A stretch of 64,000 nt of DNA from Paenibacillus lycopersici (GTDB lineage: Bacteria; Bacillota; Bacilli; Paenibacillales; Paenibacillaceae): positions 3,351,001 to 3,415,000 of the forward strand of contig NZ_CP048209.1 in assembly GCF_010119935.1 (NCBI RefSeq), given 5' to 3'. The translations under genes were made by a program, and so were the position numbers. The notes under the pieces were generated by a model. It worked only from the letters and a program-made list of their open reading frames with translations. It had not been told where the DNA came from and ran no database searches. This document shows, piece by piece, positions 16,188-25,473 of this stretch. Position 1 is the first letter of the stretch; the number at the start of each line of letters is the position of its first letter.

Positions 16188-17062
16188 GCATGACCACCGC
16201 GTCGTCATCCGGCAATTATTTTCAAAGCCGGCGAGCGCGCAAACGAATGTCGAAATTCGTCATTGCGTTCATCATGGTCGTAATCGGGATCGTTTGTCTC
16301 GCTCCGTTCTGGTGGATGCTGTCGACGTCGCTCAAATCCATGCAGGAAATCATGAGCTTCCCGCCGACGAAGTATCCGCATTCCATCCACTGGAGCAATT
16401 ACACGCACGCTTGGATAAGCGGCCGGTTCAGCCGCTATGCGCTGAATACGCTCTTCCTGTCCTGCGTCGGCGTGTTCGCGCACGTCCTGTCGAACACGTT
16501 CATTGCCTACGGATTCGCCAAGATCAAATTCCCGGGGAAGAGCTTCCTGTTCTCGTTAATGCTTGCAACGATGATGATTCCGGGGTTCTGTACGCTCATT
16601 CCGCAATATATTCTGTTCTCTAAGCTTCACTGGGTAGGCACCTATCTGCCGCTTACGATTCCGGGCTTCTTCGGCAGCGCCTTCCAGATCTTCATGCTTC
16701 GCCAGTTCTATCTGGGCATTCCGAACGATTTGATCGAAGCGGCCAAGATGGATGGCGCCAACCATTTCTATATTTGGTCGCGGATCATGGTACCGCTCGC
16801 GAAGCCGGCTGTCATCGTCATCGCGATTACGACGTTCCAGGGAGCATGGAATGATTTCCTCGGTCCGCTCCTTTACGTGAATAAAGAATCGATGTTCAAC
16901 ATCCAGATCGGCCTGACGGCTTTCCGAAGCGCCGAACTGACGCAGTGGAACTACCTCATGGCCGCGTCGTTGATTGCCCTGGCGCCTGTTATCCTGCTCT
17001 TCTTCTTCTTCCAGCGCTACTTTATTGAAGGCATGAATATATCTTCGGGCACGAAAGGCTAA
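16184..17062 (+). CDS. Sugar ABC transporter permease, MalG/UgpE type
   Basis: A 292-residue permease with a short cytoplasmic N-terminus, six predicted membrane segments and the EAA loop IEAAKMDGANHFYIWSRIMV. The C-terminus YFIEGMNISSGTKG is the typical MalG-family ending. It overlaps the MalF-type gene by 4 bp and completes the transporter. The glycosidase gene follows after 47 bp, suggesting import and hydrolysis are one transcription unit. Confidence 0.93.
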   Translation: MSMTTASSSGNYFQSRRARKRMSKFVIAFIMVVIGIVCLAPFWWMLSTSLKSMQEIMSFPPTKYPHSIHWSNYTHAWISGRFSRYALNTLFLSCVGVFAHVLSNTFIAYGFAKIKFPGKSFLFSLMLATMMIPGFCTLIPQYILFSKLHWVGTYLPLTIPGFFGSAFQIFMLRQFYLGIPNDLIEAAKMDGANHFYIWSRIMVPLAKPAVIVIAITTFQGAWNDFLGPLLYVNKESMFNIQIGLTAFRSAELTQWNYLMAASLIALAPVILLFFFFQRYFIEGMNISSGTKG

Positions 17063-17109
17063 ATAGAGAGGCCGGGCGAATCCGTTCAGGCCGAGTGGAG
17101 GGAACGATA

Positions 17110-18933
17110 TTGCAGTTCACAAGAGAAAATGACATCCCGTGCATCAAAGCCGAGCGCTACGAACTGACTTTTCCGAAGGATCGCCCGTTTGTTAACGTCA
17201 AAGACAACGCCGGCGACAACGTAATGGAGCTGTTCGTGCCTTCGAGCATCCATCCGCTGGCCGACAGGGACGATACCGTGGAGATTCTCGGCGAGTGGAC
17301 GATCGAAGAGCGCGATGGAAGCTTTATCGCCTCGATAGAAGCGAAGAGCTCCGCATGGGAGAAGAAAATATACCGGTTCCGGTGTCACCCGCATCGTTTC
17401 TCGTATGAGATGGAAGTATTCGGGGAGGGCAAGCTGGCCGAAGCGAATTACTTCGGCGGCTATTATTCGGGGCATGTCCGCTGGGGCTCGGGCTTCTTCT
17501 GCTCCGGCCAACGCTTCAAGCAAGGCTTCAATCCGGAGCCCAACGGTCAGGAAACGAACTACTTCGCGCCTACCGGCGGATCGGTGATCGACATGATGGG
17601 CGTGCCGCTTCCCGGCAAAGGCGATTGGTTCTTCACGCCTCCGCCGTTCTGCTTCGCGTTCGAAGCGGAGCAGGGCTGGGTGGGCGTCGGAGTCGAAGCG
17701 AAGCCCGGGCATAACCGCTTTACGGAATTCAGCTATCATGCGCAATTCGGGTTTCATCTTTCCTTATCTTACGAAGGCCATACAGCGGTCAACGGTCATT
17801 ATGTCCTTCCGGCGGTCGGTTTCGATTTTGCGGATTCCGAGTACGGCGCGCTCGCGGCGCATGTCCGCTCGCTGCGCGAGCAAGGATTGGTCAGCAGCAA
17901 GGCGCCAGCCGAGAAGCCGGATTGGTGGAGAAGCCCGATTTTCTGCGGTTGGGGCTCGCAATGTTATGTCGCGGCGGTCGCCCAGGATCGCGCGCCGAAC
18001 TATGCGCGGCAGGAGCTGTACGAACAGTTCATGACGGAGCTCGACCGGAACGGGATTACGCCGGGCATCGTGGTCCTGGACGACAAATGGCAGGCGCAGT
18101 ACGGCGAAAACCTCGTCGATGAAGCGAAGTGGCCGGACGTCATGGGCTTCATCCGCCGTCAGCATGAAGAAGGGAAGAAGGTGCTGCTCTGGCTGAAGGC
18201 TTGGGATCCGGAGGGATTGCCGGCTGACGAATGCATTCGCAATGCCGCCGGGCTGCCGATTGCTTTCGACCCGACGAATCCGGCATTTGAACGGCGGATG
18301 CGCGCATCGATTCGCCAGATGCTCTCGGCGGACGGCTATGACGCGGACGGCTTCAAGATCGACTTCTCGGCCCGCATACCGAGCGGTCCCGGCATTCGCG
18401 CTTACGGGGACGAATGGGGACTTGAGCTCATGCGCAAATATTTGTGGATCTTGAACGATGAAGCCAAACGAACGAAACGGGACGCGCTTATCATGTCGCA
18501 TACGCCGCATCCGTATTTGGCGGACGTGGTCGATATGATTCGGCTTAACGATATCAATACGGGCAAGGACGTCATCAAAGCCATGACCCTACGGGCGAAA
18601 GTGGCCGCCATCGGCTGCCCGGACGCGATCATCGATACCGACAACTGGCCGATCACGAACCGTTCCGACTGGCGCGAATACGTGAAGCTGCAGCCGGAAC
18701 TCGGCGTGCCGTCCCTCTACTATGTCAGCCATTTCGACATGACGAAGGAACCGCTTGAAGAAGAAGACTATCAGTTGATTCGCGACGCTTGGGAACGGTC
18801 GGAGAAGAATGGCGGCAATGGCAGCATCGCGGAAGCGGCGAGGCGCGGAGCCTTGACTGCCGGCGACGCCGCGCAAGCGGGAACTGCCGATGCCGCAAGC
18901 AAAGCGCCTGCGAGCGGCGCTTGGTGGGCGTAA
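17110..18933 (+). CDS. TIM-barrel glycoside hydrolase (GH31/GH36-like)
   Basis: A 607-residue intracellular glycosidase. The first ~270 residues form a beta-rich domain, and a (beta/alpha)8 barrel follows: GIVVLDDKWQ, VLLWLKAWDPEGLP, then DADGFKIDFSAR, where D418 is in the place of the nucleophile of clan GH-D/GH31 alpha-glycosidases. The family cannot be fixed by eye. The start chosen is the TTG at 17110, 7 nt after GGAGGG; the GTG at 17095 overlaps the ribosome site. The C-terminal ~40 residues are Ala/Gly-rich and probably disordered. No signal peptide is present, so it acts on the sugar brought in by the upstream transporter. Alpha-galactosidase and alpha-glucosidase are the likeliest activities. 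Confidence 0.75.
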   Translation: MQFTRENDIPCIKAERYELTFPKDRPFVNVKDNAGDNVMELFVPSSIHPLADRDDTVEILGEWTIEERDGSFIASIEAKSSAWEKKIYRFRCHPHRFSYEMEVFGEGKLAEANYFGGYYSGHVRWGSGFFCSGQRFKQGFNPEPNGQETNYFAPTGGSVIDMMGVPLPGKGDWFFTPPPFCFAFEAEQGWVGVGVEAKPGHNRFTEFSYHAQFGFHLSLSYEGHTAVNGHYVLPAVGFDFADSEYGALAAHVRSLREQGLVSSKAPAEKPDWWRSPIFCGWGSQCYVAAVAQDRAPNYARQELYEQFMTELDRNGITPGIVVLDDKWQAQYGENLVDEAKWPDVMGFIRRQHEEGKKVLLWLKAWDPEGLPADECIRNAAGLPIAFDPTNPAFERRMRASIRQMLSADGYDADGFKIDFSARIPSGPGIRAYGDEWGLELMRKYLWILNDEAKRTKRDALIMSHTPHPYLADVVDMIRLNDINTGKDVIKAMTLRAKVAAIGCPDAIIDTDNWPITNRSDWREYVKLQPELGVPSLYYVSHFDMTKEPLEEEDYQLIRDAWERSEKNGGNGSIAEAARRGALTAGDAAQAGTADAASKAPASGAWWA

Positions 18934-19003
18934 CCCGGAGCAAGGCGGTATCGCTAATCGTTTTGGCTTGTTGAACGGTTCGCGTTCGACAAGCCGGCCG
19001 CGG

Positions 19004-19045
19004 CGAGACATTCATAGGTTCATACGAGACATTCATAGGTTCATT
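19004..19045 (+). repeat. 21-bp tandem direct repeat in the aldolase leader
   Basis: Two adjacent copies of CGAGACATTCATAGGTTCAT plus one base (19004-19024 and 19025-19045) differ at one position. They lie in the 201-bp gap between the glycosidase and aldolase genes, upstream of the phased ACTCATT repeats. Confidence 0.75.
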
Positions 19046-19068
19046 GTGGATACGTTAGGCGCGTATAC

Positions 19069-19107
19069 ACTCATTTTCTTACTAACTCATTAGCATACGA
19101 ACTCATT
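19069..19107 (+). promoter_or_regulatory. Three ACTCATT heptamers at exact 16-nt spacing
   Basis: ACTCATT occurs at 19069-19075, 19085-19091 and 19101-19107, just before the ribosome site of the aldolase gene. The regular phase suggests cooperative binding of an oligomeric regulator, for instance one of the two DeoR paralogues. ACTCATG also occurs at 13658 in the transporter leader. Confidence 0.5.
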
Positions 19108-19134
19108 TTAAAATGATAACGGGAGTGAACTACA

Positions 19135-20055
19135 TTGAATTCAACCAGCAAGCCACGAAACGTCGTCACCTTGAAGCAGGCCTCCGTCATGGCGGAGAAG
19201 GGCAAGTATGCGATCGGTTCTTTCTCTCCCCGTTATACGCCGGTTATTCAGGCCGTATTGCGCGCCGCGCAGAAAGCGCAGTCTCCGTTCATTTGCCAAA
19301 TTTCGCAGAAGGAGCTCGAGCGCTACGGCATTACGCCGAAGGAATTCGCGGATGAATTCTATGCGCGGCTGCAATCCGAAGGCATTACGGTGCCTGCCGT
19401 TCTCCATCTGGATCACACGAAGACGTTCTCGGTGATTCAAGAAGCGGTCGAAGCGGGCTTCACGTCGATCATGATCGACGCATCCGAAAAGCCGTTCGAA
19501 GAGAACGTCCGAATTTCGAAAGAAGCGGTTGAATTCGCCCATGCGCACGGCGTCTCCGCGGAAGCGGAATTGGGCATGATCGGCACGACGGATTATATCG
19601 AGACGGACAATGACGAAGAACTGTACACGGATCCGCAGGAAGCGAAGCGGTTCGTGGAGGGTACGGGCGTCGATTCCCTTGCGGTCTCCGTCGGCACCGC
19701 GCACGGCGTCTATATGGTGAAGGAGCCGAAGATCGATTTTGCCCGTCTTGAGGCGATCCGGCAGCTGACTCCCGTTCATCTCGTGCTTCACGGAGGCTCC
19801 GGCGTTCCGGCCTGGATGATCGAGAAGGCGATCCGTCTGCCGCAAGGCGGGGTCAGCAAGGTCAATATTGCGACGGATCTGGAGCTGTCCTTGTTGGAAG
19901 CGCTGGGACGGGAAGAGCGGATGACCAATGCCGAGCTCAAGGCGCTTCCGCCGGAAGAGCTGAACGCGGGACTGGCCGCGGTAGAAGCGACCGTTCTCGA
20001 TAAGATCGCGAACTTCCTGGGCAGCCAAGGGCAAGCCGCGGATTTTACCCTGTAG
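19135..20055 (+). CDS. Class II ketose-bisphosphate aldolase
   Basis: A 306-residue zinc aldolase of the FbaA/GatY/AgaY/KbaY family (usually 285-305). Visible active-site parts are HLDHTK (catalytic D93, zinc H94), SAEAELGMIG, GTAHGVY (zinc His), LHGGSG (zinc His) and KVNIATDLE for phosphate binding. It begins with TTG behind GGGAG; no ATG gives a full-length product. It should split a ketose 1-phosphate or 1,6-bisphosphate into dihydroxyacetone phosphate and an aldehyde. With kinases and an SIS isomerase upstream, it could be the retro-aldol step of this island. Tagatose- and fructose-bisphosphate cannot be told apart by eye. Confidence 0.9.
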   Translation: MNSTSKPRNVVTLKQASVMAEKGKYAIGSFSPRYTPVIQAVLRAAQKAQSPFICQISQKELERYGITPKEFADEFYARLQSEGITVPAVLHLDHTKTFSVIQEAVEAGFTSIMIDASEKPFEENVRISKEAVEFAHAHGVSAEAELGMIGTTDYIETDNDEELYTDPQEAKRFVEGTGVDSLAVSVGTAHGVYMVKEPKIDFARLEAIRQLTPVHLVLHGGSGVPAWMIEKAIRLPQGGVSKVNIATDLELSLLEALGREERMTNAELKALPPEELNAGLAAVEATVLDKIANFLGSQGQAADFTL

Positions 20056-20122
20056 AAGTATCTTCGCGCGTCCGTCCGCGTTCTGAGAGCTAGAACTTGA
20101 TTCCATCCGAAGGAGATCTGAT

Positions 20123-22561
20123 ATGTCTACGAGAAAGAAGCTTCATATGATCGGCAATGCCCACTTGGATCCGGTGTGGCTCTGGCAATGGCAAGAGGGC
20201 TTTCAAGAAGTCAAGGCGACGTTCCGTTCGGCGCTCGACCGGATGAAGGAGAATGACGATTTCCTCTTCACGTCCAGCTCCGCGGTCTATTACGAGTGGG
20301 TCGAGAATAACGATCCGGCCATGTTCGAGGAAATTCGCGCGCGCATCCGGGAAGGCCGCTGGGAAATCGTCGGCGGCTGGTGGATTCAGCCGGATTGCAA
20401 CATTCCGAGCGGCGAATCCTTCGTGCGTCAAGGCTTGTACGCGCAGCGTTATTTCAAGGAGAAATTCGGGGTTACCGCCAAAGTCGGCTATAACGTCGAC
20501 AGCTTCGGCCATTTCGGCATGATGCCGCAAATCCTGAAGAAGTCCGGCATGGATTATTACGTCATGATGCGGCCGATGCCGAACGAGAAGGGCCTTCCGG
20601 GCCGTCTGTTCCACTGGGAATCGGATGACGGTTCGCAAGTGCTGACCTTCCGCATCATGTTCGAATACTGCACCTGGGGCAAAGAACTGGATCTCCATGT
20701 CGCGCGCTGCGCCGCGGAGCTGCGCGAGCCGATCGACGAGCTGATGTGCTTCTACGGCGTCGGCAACCATGGCGGCGGACCAACAAAGGAGAATATCGCG
20801 AGCATTCGCCGGATGAACGAGGATCCCGCTCTCCCCGAGCTCGTATTCAGCACGCCGAACCGCTTCTTCGAGGCCGTCGAGGAGAAGGACGTCCGGTATC
20901 CGGTCGTCCATGACGACCTGCAGCACCATGCGAGCGGCTGCTACGCGGTTCATTCGGAAATCAAGAAATTCAACCGCAAGTCCGAGAATATGCTGATCGC
21001 CGCGGAGAAGTTCTCCGCCATTGCCGAGCGCGCGGCCAATCAGCCTTATCCGAAGGATTTCATCACCGCCTGGAAGGGCGTATTGTTCAATCAGTTCCAT
21101 GATATCCTTGCCGGGACGTCGATTGAACCCGCATACGAGGACGCGCGGAATCTGTACGGCGAAGCGCTCGCCATCGCGGACCGCAATTTGAACTACGCGA
21201 TCCAATCGCTTTCGTGGAACATCGGGATCGAGGAAGAACAGGGCATGAAGCCGATCGTCGTCTTCAATCCGCACTCTTGGGCCTATTCGGCGAACATCGA
21301 GCTTGAAATGGGCGGTTCCGTCAAGGACGGCACGATCCTCGTGGACGAGACGGGCAAACAGATCGCATTCCAGAGCGTGCAGTCGCTGGCGACGGCGAAC
21401 GGCCGTTATCGTCTGAGCTTCGTTGCCGAGCTGCCTCCGATGGGCTATCGGGTCTACAAGCTTCGTACGGAAGCAACGGAAGCCCGGCTGCAGATCAACC
21501 CGATCAAGGCGAACGATTACGCCATGGAGAACGACCGTTTCCGCATCGAATTCGATCCGGCTACCGGCTTCATCAGCAGCCTGAACGACAAGAAGCTCGG
21601 CTTCGAGGTGTTCCGACCGGAGAACGGCGGCGCGGCTAAGCCGGTCGTCATCGAAGACAAGAGCGATACATGGAGCCATAACGTGTTTCACTTCAATCAA
21701 ACGATCGGCGAATTCCACGCGACCAGCGTGAAGCGGGTCGAGCACGGTCCGGTCAAATCGGTCATCCGCGTAACCTCCGCGTACGGCAGCTCGAGGCTGG
21801 TTCAGGATTTCACCATGTACCGGGATCTGGATTACATCGACGTGAAAGTGACCGTGGACTGGCGCGAGCAGTTCAAGATGCTGAAGCTGGTCTTCCCGAT
21901 GAACTTCGTCTTCACGCGCCAAACGTACGAAATTCCGTACGGCTTCAAGGAACGCGAGCATAACGGCGAGGAAGAGCCGGGGCAGGCATGGGTCGATTAC
22001 GGCGGCATCGCGCGGGACAAGGGCGTCGTGTACGGATGCAGCATTATGAACGACGCGAAGTACAGCTACAGCATCATGAACAAGGAGCTCGCCATTACGG
22101 TGCTTCGCAGCGCGATCTACGCGCATCACGATCCGAAGGTGCCGGAAGAGAACGGCCACTACACGTTCATCGACCAAGGCATCCAGACCTTCAACTACCG
22201 GATCATGCCGCATGAAGGCAACTGGGAGGAAGCAGGGACGGTCAAGCGGACGCAGGAGCTGATCCAGCGGCCCGTCTCGGTCATCGAAACCTACCATGAC
22301 GGCGCATTGCCGCAAACCAATTCCTTCTTGTCGGTGGACAAAGACAACGTTATCGTCGGCGCGATGAAGAACAGCGAGGACGGCGACGATCTGATTATCC
22401 GGCTGTACGAAACGTCGAAAATCGCGACGGACGCCACGATCGCGCTGCCGCAGTGGGGACGCGTCATCAAGGCATCGTTCGGCCCTTGCGAGATCAAGAC
22501 GTTCCGCGTATCGAAAGATGCGAGCGTACCGGCAAGCGAAGTGAACATGATCGAATGGTAA
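20123..22561 (+). CDS. GH38 alpha-mannosidase
   Basis: An 812-residue enzyme with the GH38 layout: N-terminal catalytic domain, helical middle, then beta-sandwich domains. HLDPVWLW (zinc ligands H14, D16) opens the protein. The retaining nucleophile is D126 in NVDSFGH. A further conserved block is NQFHDILAGTSI at ~315-326. Without a signal peptide it should trim alpha-mannosides in the cytoplasm. It lies 67 bp after the aldolase gene with ribosome site GAAGGAG, in the same orientation, so the two are probably co-transcribed. Some bacterial GH38 enzymes act on mannosylglycerate or phosphorylated mannosides, so substrate assignment stays at the level of alpha-mannosides. Confidence 0.92.
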   Translation: MSTRKKLHMIGNAHLDPVWLWQWQEGFQEVKATFRSALDRMKENDDFLFTSSSAVYYEWVENNDPAMFEEIRARIREGRWEIVGGWWIQPDCNIPSGESFVRQGLYAQRYFKEKFGVTAKVGYNVDSFGHFGMMPQILKKSGMDYYVMMRPMPNEKGLPGRLFHWESDDGSQVLTFRIMFEYCTWGKELDLHVARCAAELREPIDELMCFYGVGNHGGGPTKENIASIRRMNEDPALPELVFSTPNRFFEAVEEKDVRYPVVHDDLQHHASGCYAVHSEIKKFNRKSENMLIAAEKFSAIAERAANQPYPKDFITAWKGVLFNQFHDILAGTSIEPAYEDARNLYGEALAIADRNLNYAIQSLSWNIGIEEEQGMKPIVVFNPHSWAYSANIELEMGGSVKDGTILVDETGKQIAFQSVQSLATANGRYRLSFVAELPPMGYRVYKLRTEATEARLQINPIKANDYAMENDRFRIEFDPATGFISSLNDKKLGFEVFRPENGGAAKPVVIEDKSDTWSHNVFHFNQTIGEFHATSVKRVEHGPVKSVIRVTSAYGSSRLVQDFTMYRDLDYIDVKVTVDWREQFKMLKLVFPMNFVFTRQTYEIPYGFKEREHNGEEEPGQAWVDYGGIARDKGVVYGCSIMNDAKYSYSIMNKELAITVLRSAIYAHHDPKVPEENGHYTFIDQGIQTFNYRIMPHEGNWEEAGTVKRTQELIQRPVSVIETYHDGALPQTNSFLSVDKDNVIVGAMKNSEDGDDLIIRLYETSKIATDATIALPQWGRVIKASFGPCEIKTFRVSKDASVPASEVNMIEW

Positions 22562-22636
22562 ACCTGATCCGGCCGGCGGTCCTTCGAGGATTTCCGGCCA
22601 GCTCTGCAGGAAATCGGGGGAGAGGAGGCGAATTCG

Positions 22637-23299
22637 ATGCTAATAGGAACTGAGGCGGTCCGCAGCGAGCTGCAATCCGCGGGCCGCTATATGATGGCGC
22701 ATGGCCTCGCTTGGGGCAATGCCGGCAATATTAGCGCGCGGACGGGCGACGACCGGTATTTGATTACCGCGAGCGGAACCTTCCTGGGCGAGCTGGGGGA
22801 TGACGATTTCGCCGAATGCACCTTCGGCGGGCTGACGTTCCCGCAAGGCCGGAAGGCTTCGAAAGAAATGCCCATGCACAGGGCCGTGTACGAGCAGCGG
22901 CCGGAAATCGGGGCGGTGCTTCATGCTTCGCCGTTCTACAGCACGTTGTTCGCATGCTCGAACGAGGAGCTGCCGTCCGATTTGTTCGTCGAAACGATGT
23001 ACTACCTGGAACGCGTGGCGCGTGTCCGATATTGCCATCCGGGCTCGGAGGAGCTAGGCGCTGCTGTGGCCGAGAAGGTCAAGCATGCGAATGTGCTGCT
23101 GCTGGAGAACCATGGCGTGCTCGTCTACGATACGAACATCCGCGAAGCGCGAATGGCGCTCCAAACGCTTGAAATGGCCTGTCGCATGCTAATCACGGCC
23201 AGGAGTGCCGGAGTCTCGTTAGCGAAGCTCTCTGGAGAGACCGTGCAGCGCTTCTTGAATCATGCCGGATACAAGCCTAGAAGGGAGTGGGAGGCGTGA
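22637..23299 (+). CDS. Class II aldolase/epimerase family protein (FucA/OtnC-like)
   Basis: A 220-residue protein of the AraD/FucA family at its usual length. Motifs are WGNAGNISAR, the catalytic Glu E77 in KEMPMHRAVY, the metal region AVLHASPF with H96, and LLENHGVLV with H159. FucA-type enzymes have HxH here; the second His is replaced by S98, so one zinc ligand is altered. The next gene overlaps by 4 bp and encodes a four-carbon-acid-sugar kinase. Such pairs (OtnC with OtnK) are known to convert erythronate- or threonate-type acids, the aldolase decarboxylating a 3-oxo-4-phosphate. An equivalent role is inferred here. Confidence 0.85.
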   Translation: MLIGTEAVRSELQSAGRYMMAHGLAWGNAGNISARTGDDRYLITASGTFLGELGDDDFAECTFGGLTFPQGRKASKEMPMHRAVYEQRPEIGAVLHASPFYSTLFACSNEELPSDLFVETMYYLERVARVRYCHPGSEELGAAVAEKVKHANVLLLENHGVLVYDTNIREARMALQTLEMACRMLITARSAGVSLAKLSGETVQRFLNHAGYKPRREWEA

Positions 23300-24618
23300 G
23301 CGAATTCGTACATCGTGCGCCTGCCATGATCGGCATCGTAGCGGACGACGTGACCGGGGCGAACGACATCGGCATCATGTACGCGAAGGCCGGTTATGCG
23401 ACGCATGTGTATACGTACAATGCCGACAAGGGACTGACGCTTCAAGCCGCCGAACGACCCGACGTGCTTGTGCTGGATACCGATTCCCGATTCGATTCGC
23501 CGGAGAAGGCGTACGCCAAAGTATTCCAAGCGACCCGGGATTTACGGCGAATCGGCTGTTCGGCGTTCATTAATAAGACCTGTTCGGTTGGCAGGGGAAA
23601 TATAGGCGCTGAATTCGATGCCATGCTTGACGCGCTGGACGAACGCTTCGCCGCGGTCGTGTTCGGATTTCCGAAGAACGGCCGAGTGACGCTGAACGGC
23701 ATTCACTACGTGCACGGGAATAAACTGGAGGTCTCCGAGTTTAGGAGCGATCCGGTTCATCCGATGACGCGTTCGGACATGGACGGCATTTTGCAGCAGC
23801 AGACCAAGCGCAAAGTGACGATTATCGATCGCGGGACGGTTGCCGAAGGCGCGGCGGCAATCCAAGCGCGCATCGCGGCGCTTAAGAAGCAGGATTATCA
23901 CTACGCGATCATTGACGTGGAAGATCAGGCGTCGCTGCGCGCGATTGCCGAAGCGGTTCAAGAGGAACGCGTGACGGCCGGAGCGTCGGCGCTTTCGGAG
24001 GAACTGGCGCTAGCATGGGGAGCCAAGCATAAGCCGGATGAGGGCTCCGGCGTGCCCAAGCGCGAATCCATGGGCGTCGTGATGGCTGCCGGCAGTCTGA
24101 TGCCGCAAACCGCCAGCCAGATCGCCGAGGCGAAGGCCGCCGGAACCGTATCGGTGTATGAGCTTGACGCGCTGCAGCTGTTCACGGAAGATGAACGCGA
24201 AGCGGAGCTTAAGCGAATCGCGCAGTCCATGGCTGCCGCGATCTCGGGCGGACGAGACGCGCTGGTTCATTCTCCGAACACGCCGGAAGCGGTCGCCCGT
24301 ACGAAGGCGGAAGGCGAACGCCGCGGAATCGCCGGCAAGGAAGTGTCGCGTCTCGTATCCGGCGCCCTGTCGGCGATCGTGCGGCGCGTGCTTGCGGAGA
24401 CCGGACAGAATCGCGCCGTCATTGCCGGCGGGGACACCTCCGCTGCGGTATGCGCGAGTCTCGGCGTCAGCGGCATGCGGATCTATCGCGAAATCGAATC
24501 CGGTCTGCCGTCCTGCGTCACGCTCGGCGGGCAGCCGCTGCTTCTCGTGCTGAAGTCAGGCAGCTTCGGCCGGCCGGATTTCTTGCTAAAAGCGGCAGAT
24601 CACGTCCGTCATGCATAG
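23296..24618 (+). CDS. Four-carbon-acid-sugar kinase family protein (DUF1537)
   Basis: A 440-residue kinase of the OtnK/DtnK/PdxK2 (DUF1537) family. The N-terminal substrate domain starts IGIVADDVTGANDIG. The C-terminal nucleotide domain ends in VIAGGDTSAAVCASLGV and GSFGRPDFLLKA, the family's phosphate-loop and closing motifs. The GTG at 23296 is preferred: it follows GGGAG and overlaps the aldolase stop as GTGA, while the GTG at 23287 is part of the ribosome site. It probably phosphorylates a 3-oxo or 2-oxo sugar acid that the upstream class II aldolase then cleaves. Whether the acid is C4 or longer cannot be told. Confidence 0.88.
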   Translation: MSEFVHRAPAMIGIVADDVTGANDIGIMYAKAGYATHVYTYNADKGLTLQAAERPDVLVLDTDSRFDSPEKAYAKVFQATRDLRRIGCSAFINKTCSVGRGNIGAEFDAMLDALDERFAAVVFGFPKNGRVTLNGIHYVHGNKLEVSEFRSDPVHPMTRSDMDGILQQQTKRKVTIIDRGTVAEGAAAIQARIAALKKQDYHYAIIDVEDQASLRAIAEAVQEERVTAGASALSEELALAWGAKHKPDEGSGVPKRESMGVVMAAGSLMPQTASQIAEAKAAGTVSVYELDALQLFTEDEREAELKRIAQSMAAAISGGRDALVHSPNTPEAVARTKAEGERRGIAGKEVSRLVSGALSAIVRRVLAETGQNRAVIAGGDTSAAVCASLGVSGMRIYREIESGLPSCVTLGGQPLLLVLKSGSFGRPDFLLKAADHVRHA

Positions 24619-24666
24619 GTATCCGAAGTTCGTACGGTTCATACACAGTTGTCGGGAGGGGTCACG

Positions 24667-25449
24667 GTGATCGTCGCACATAGGCGCAACAAAATCAAAG
24701 AACAGCTGCTGCTGGAGAAGAGCGTTAAAGTAGCGGAGCTTGTGAAAACCTTCAATGTCTCCGAGGAGACCATTCGCCGGGATTTGAATCAATTGGAACG
24801 GGAAGGGCTTGTACAGAAGAACTACGGCGGAGCCATATTAGTCGACGACTTCCAGCAGCTATCCGCTTCGATCCCTCCCGTTCAGCAGAGAAAGTTCGAG
24901 TATTTCGAAGAGAAGAACGCGATCGGCCGCTATGCGGCAGGGCTGGTAGGCGAGAATCAAATCGTCATCATCGATTCCGGTTCGACCACGTGGTGCGTTG
25001 CCAGCCATCTCAAAATGCGAGACGGGCTGGTTGCCGTGACGAACGGGATCAATATCGCCGAGGAGTTGCTGGAGAACGACGGATCCCATGTCTTCCTGCT
25101 CGGCGGCAAAGTCATCAAAAAATCGATGAGCCTGGTCGGCCCCGTCGCGGAAACGGAGCTTCAGCATTATAACGCCGATTACGTGTTCATGGGGACGAGC
25201 GGCATTTCGCTTCGGAAAGGCTTCACGAGCTCGGATATCTACGAGGCGGAGATCAAGCGGGCGATGGTCGCGGCCGGCCAGAAGGTCGTCGTCGTCGCCG
25301 ATCACACGAAATTCCAAGCGCAGGCGTTAATCGCCTACAGCGCCTTCCAGGACGTAGACATACTGATAACAAGCACGCTGGCAGATCCGATGATTTTGGC
25401 TGAAATTCGAAAGCTGGGGGTGCAGGTCATCGCTTGCGAGGCGACTTGA
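24667..25449 (+). CDS. DeoR-family sugar-operon repressor (paralogue 2)
   Basis: A 260-residue DeoR regulator with winged helix VKVAELVKTFNVSEETIRRDL and ISOCOT sensor motifs IIDSGSTTWCVASHL, GGKVIKKSM and VVVADHTKF. It is similar over its full length to the DeoR protein at 11006, including an identical GTSGISLRKGFTSSD block, so duplication within the island is likely. The GTG at 24667 is the chosen start, giving MIVAHRRNK in register with the paralogue and standing behind GGGAGGGG; the TTG at 24649 precedes that site. It may control the aldolase-mannosidase-kinase genes upstream, where the 16-nt-phased ACTCATT repeats lie. Confidence 0.9.
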   Translation: MIVAHRRNKIKEQLLLEKSVKVAELVKTFNVSEETIRRDLNQLEREGLVQKNYGGAILVDDFQQLSASIPPVQQRKFEYFEEKNAIGRYAAGLVGENQIVIIDSGSTTWCVASHLKMRDGLVAVTNGINIAEELLENDGSHVFLLGGKVIKKSMSLVGPVAETELQHYNADYVFMGTSGISLRKGFTSSDIYEAEIKRAMVAAGQKVVVVADHTKFQAQALIAYSAFQDVDILITSTLADPMILAEIRKLGVQVIACEAT

Positions 25450-25473
25450 TCGGTCGAACGACACGATGGGAGC

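Noticed and set aside
20090..22315. A 741-codon open frame on the minus strand, antisense to the GH38 alpha-mannosidase
   Set aside because: It mirrors a GC-rich true gene with codon-position bias, has no ribosome site, and its translation is Arg/Val/Asp-rich with no recognisable motif.
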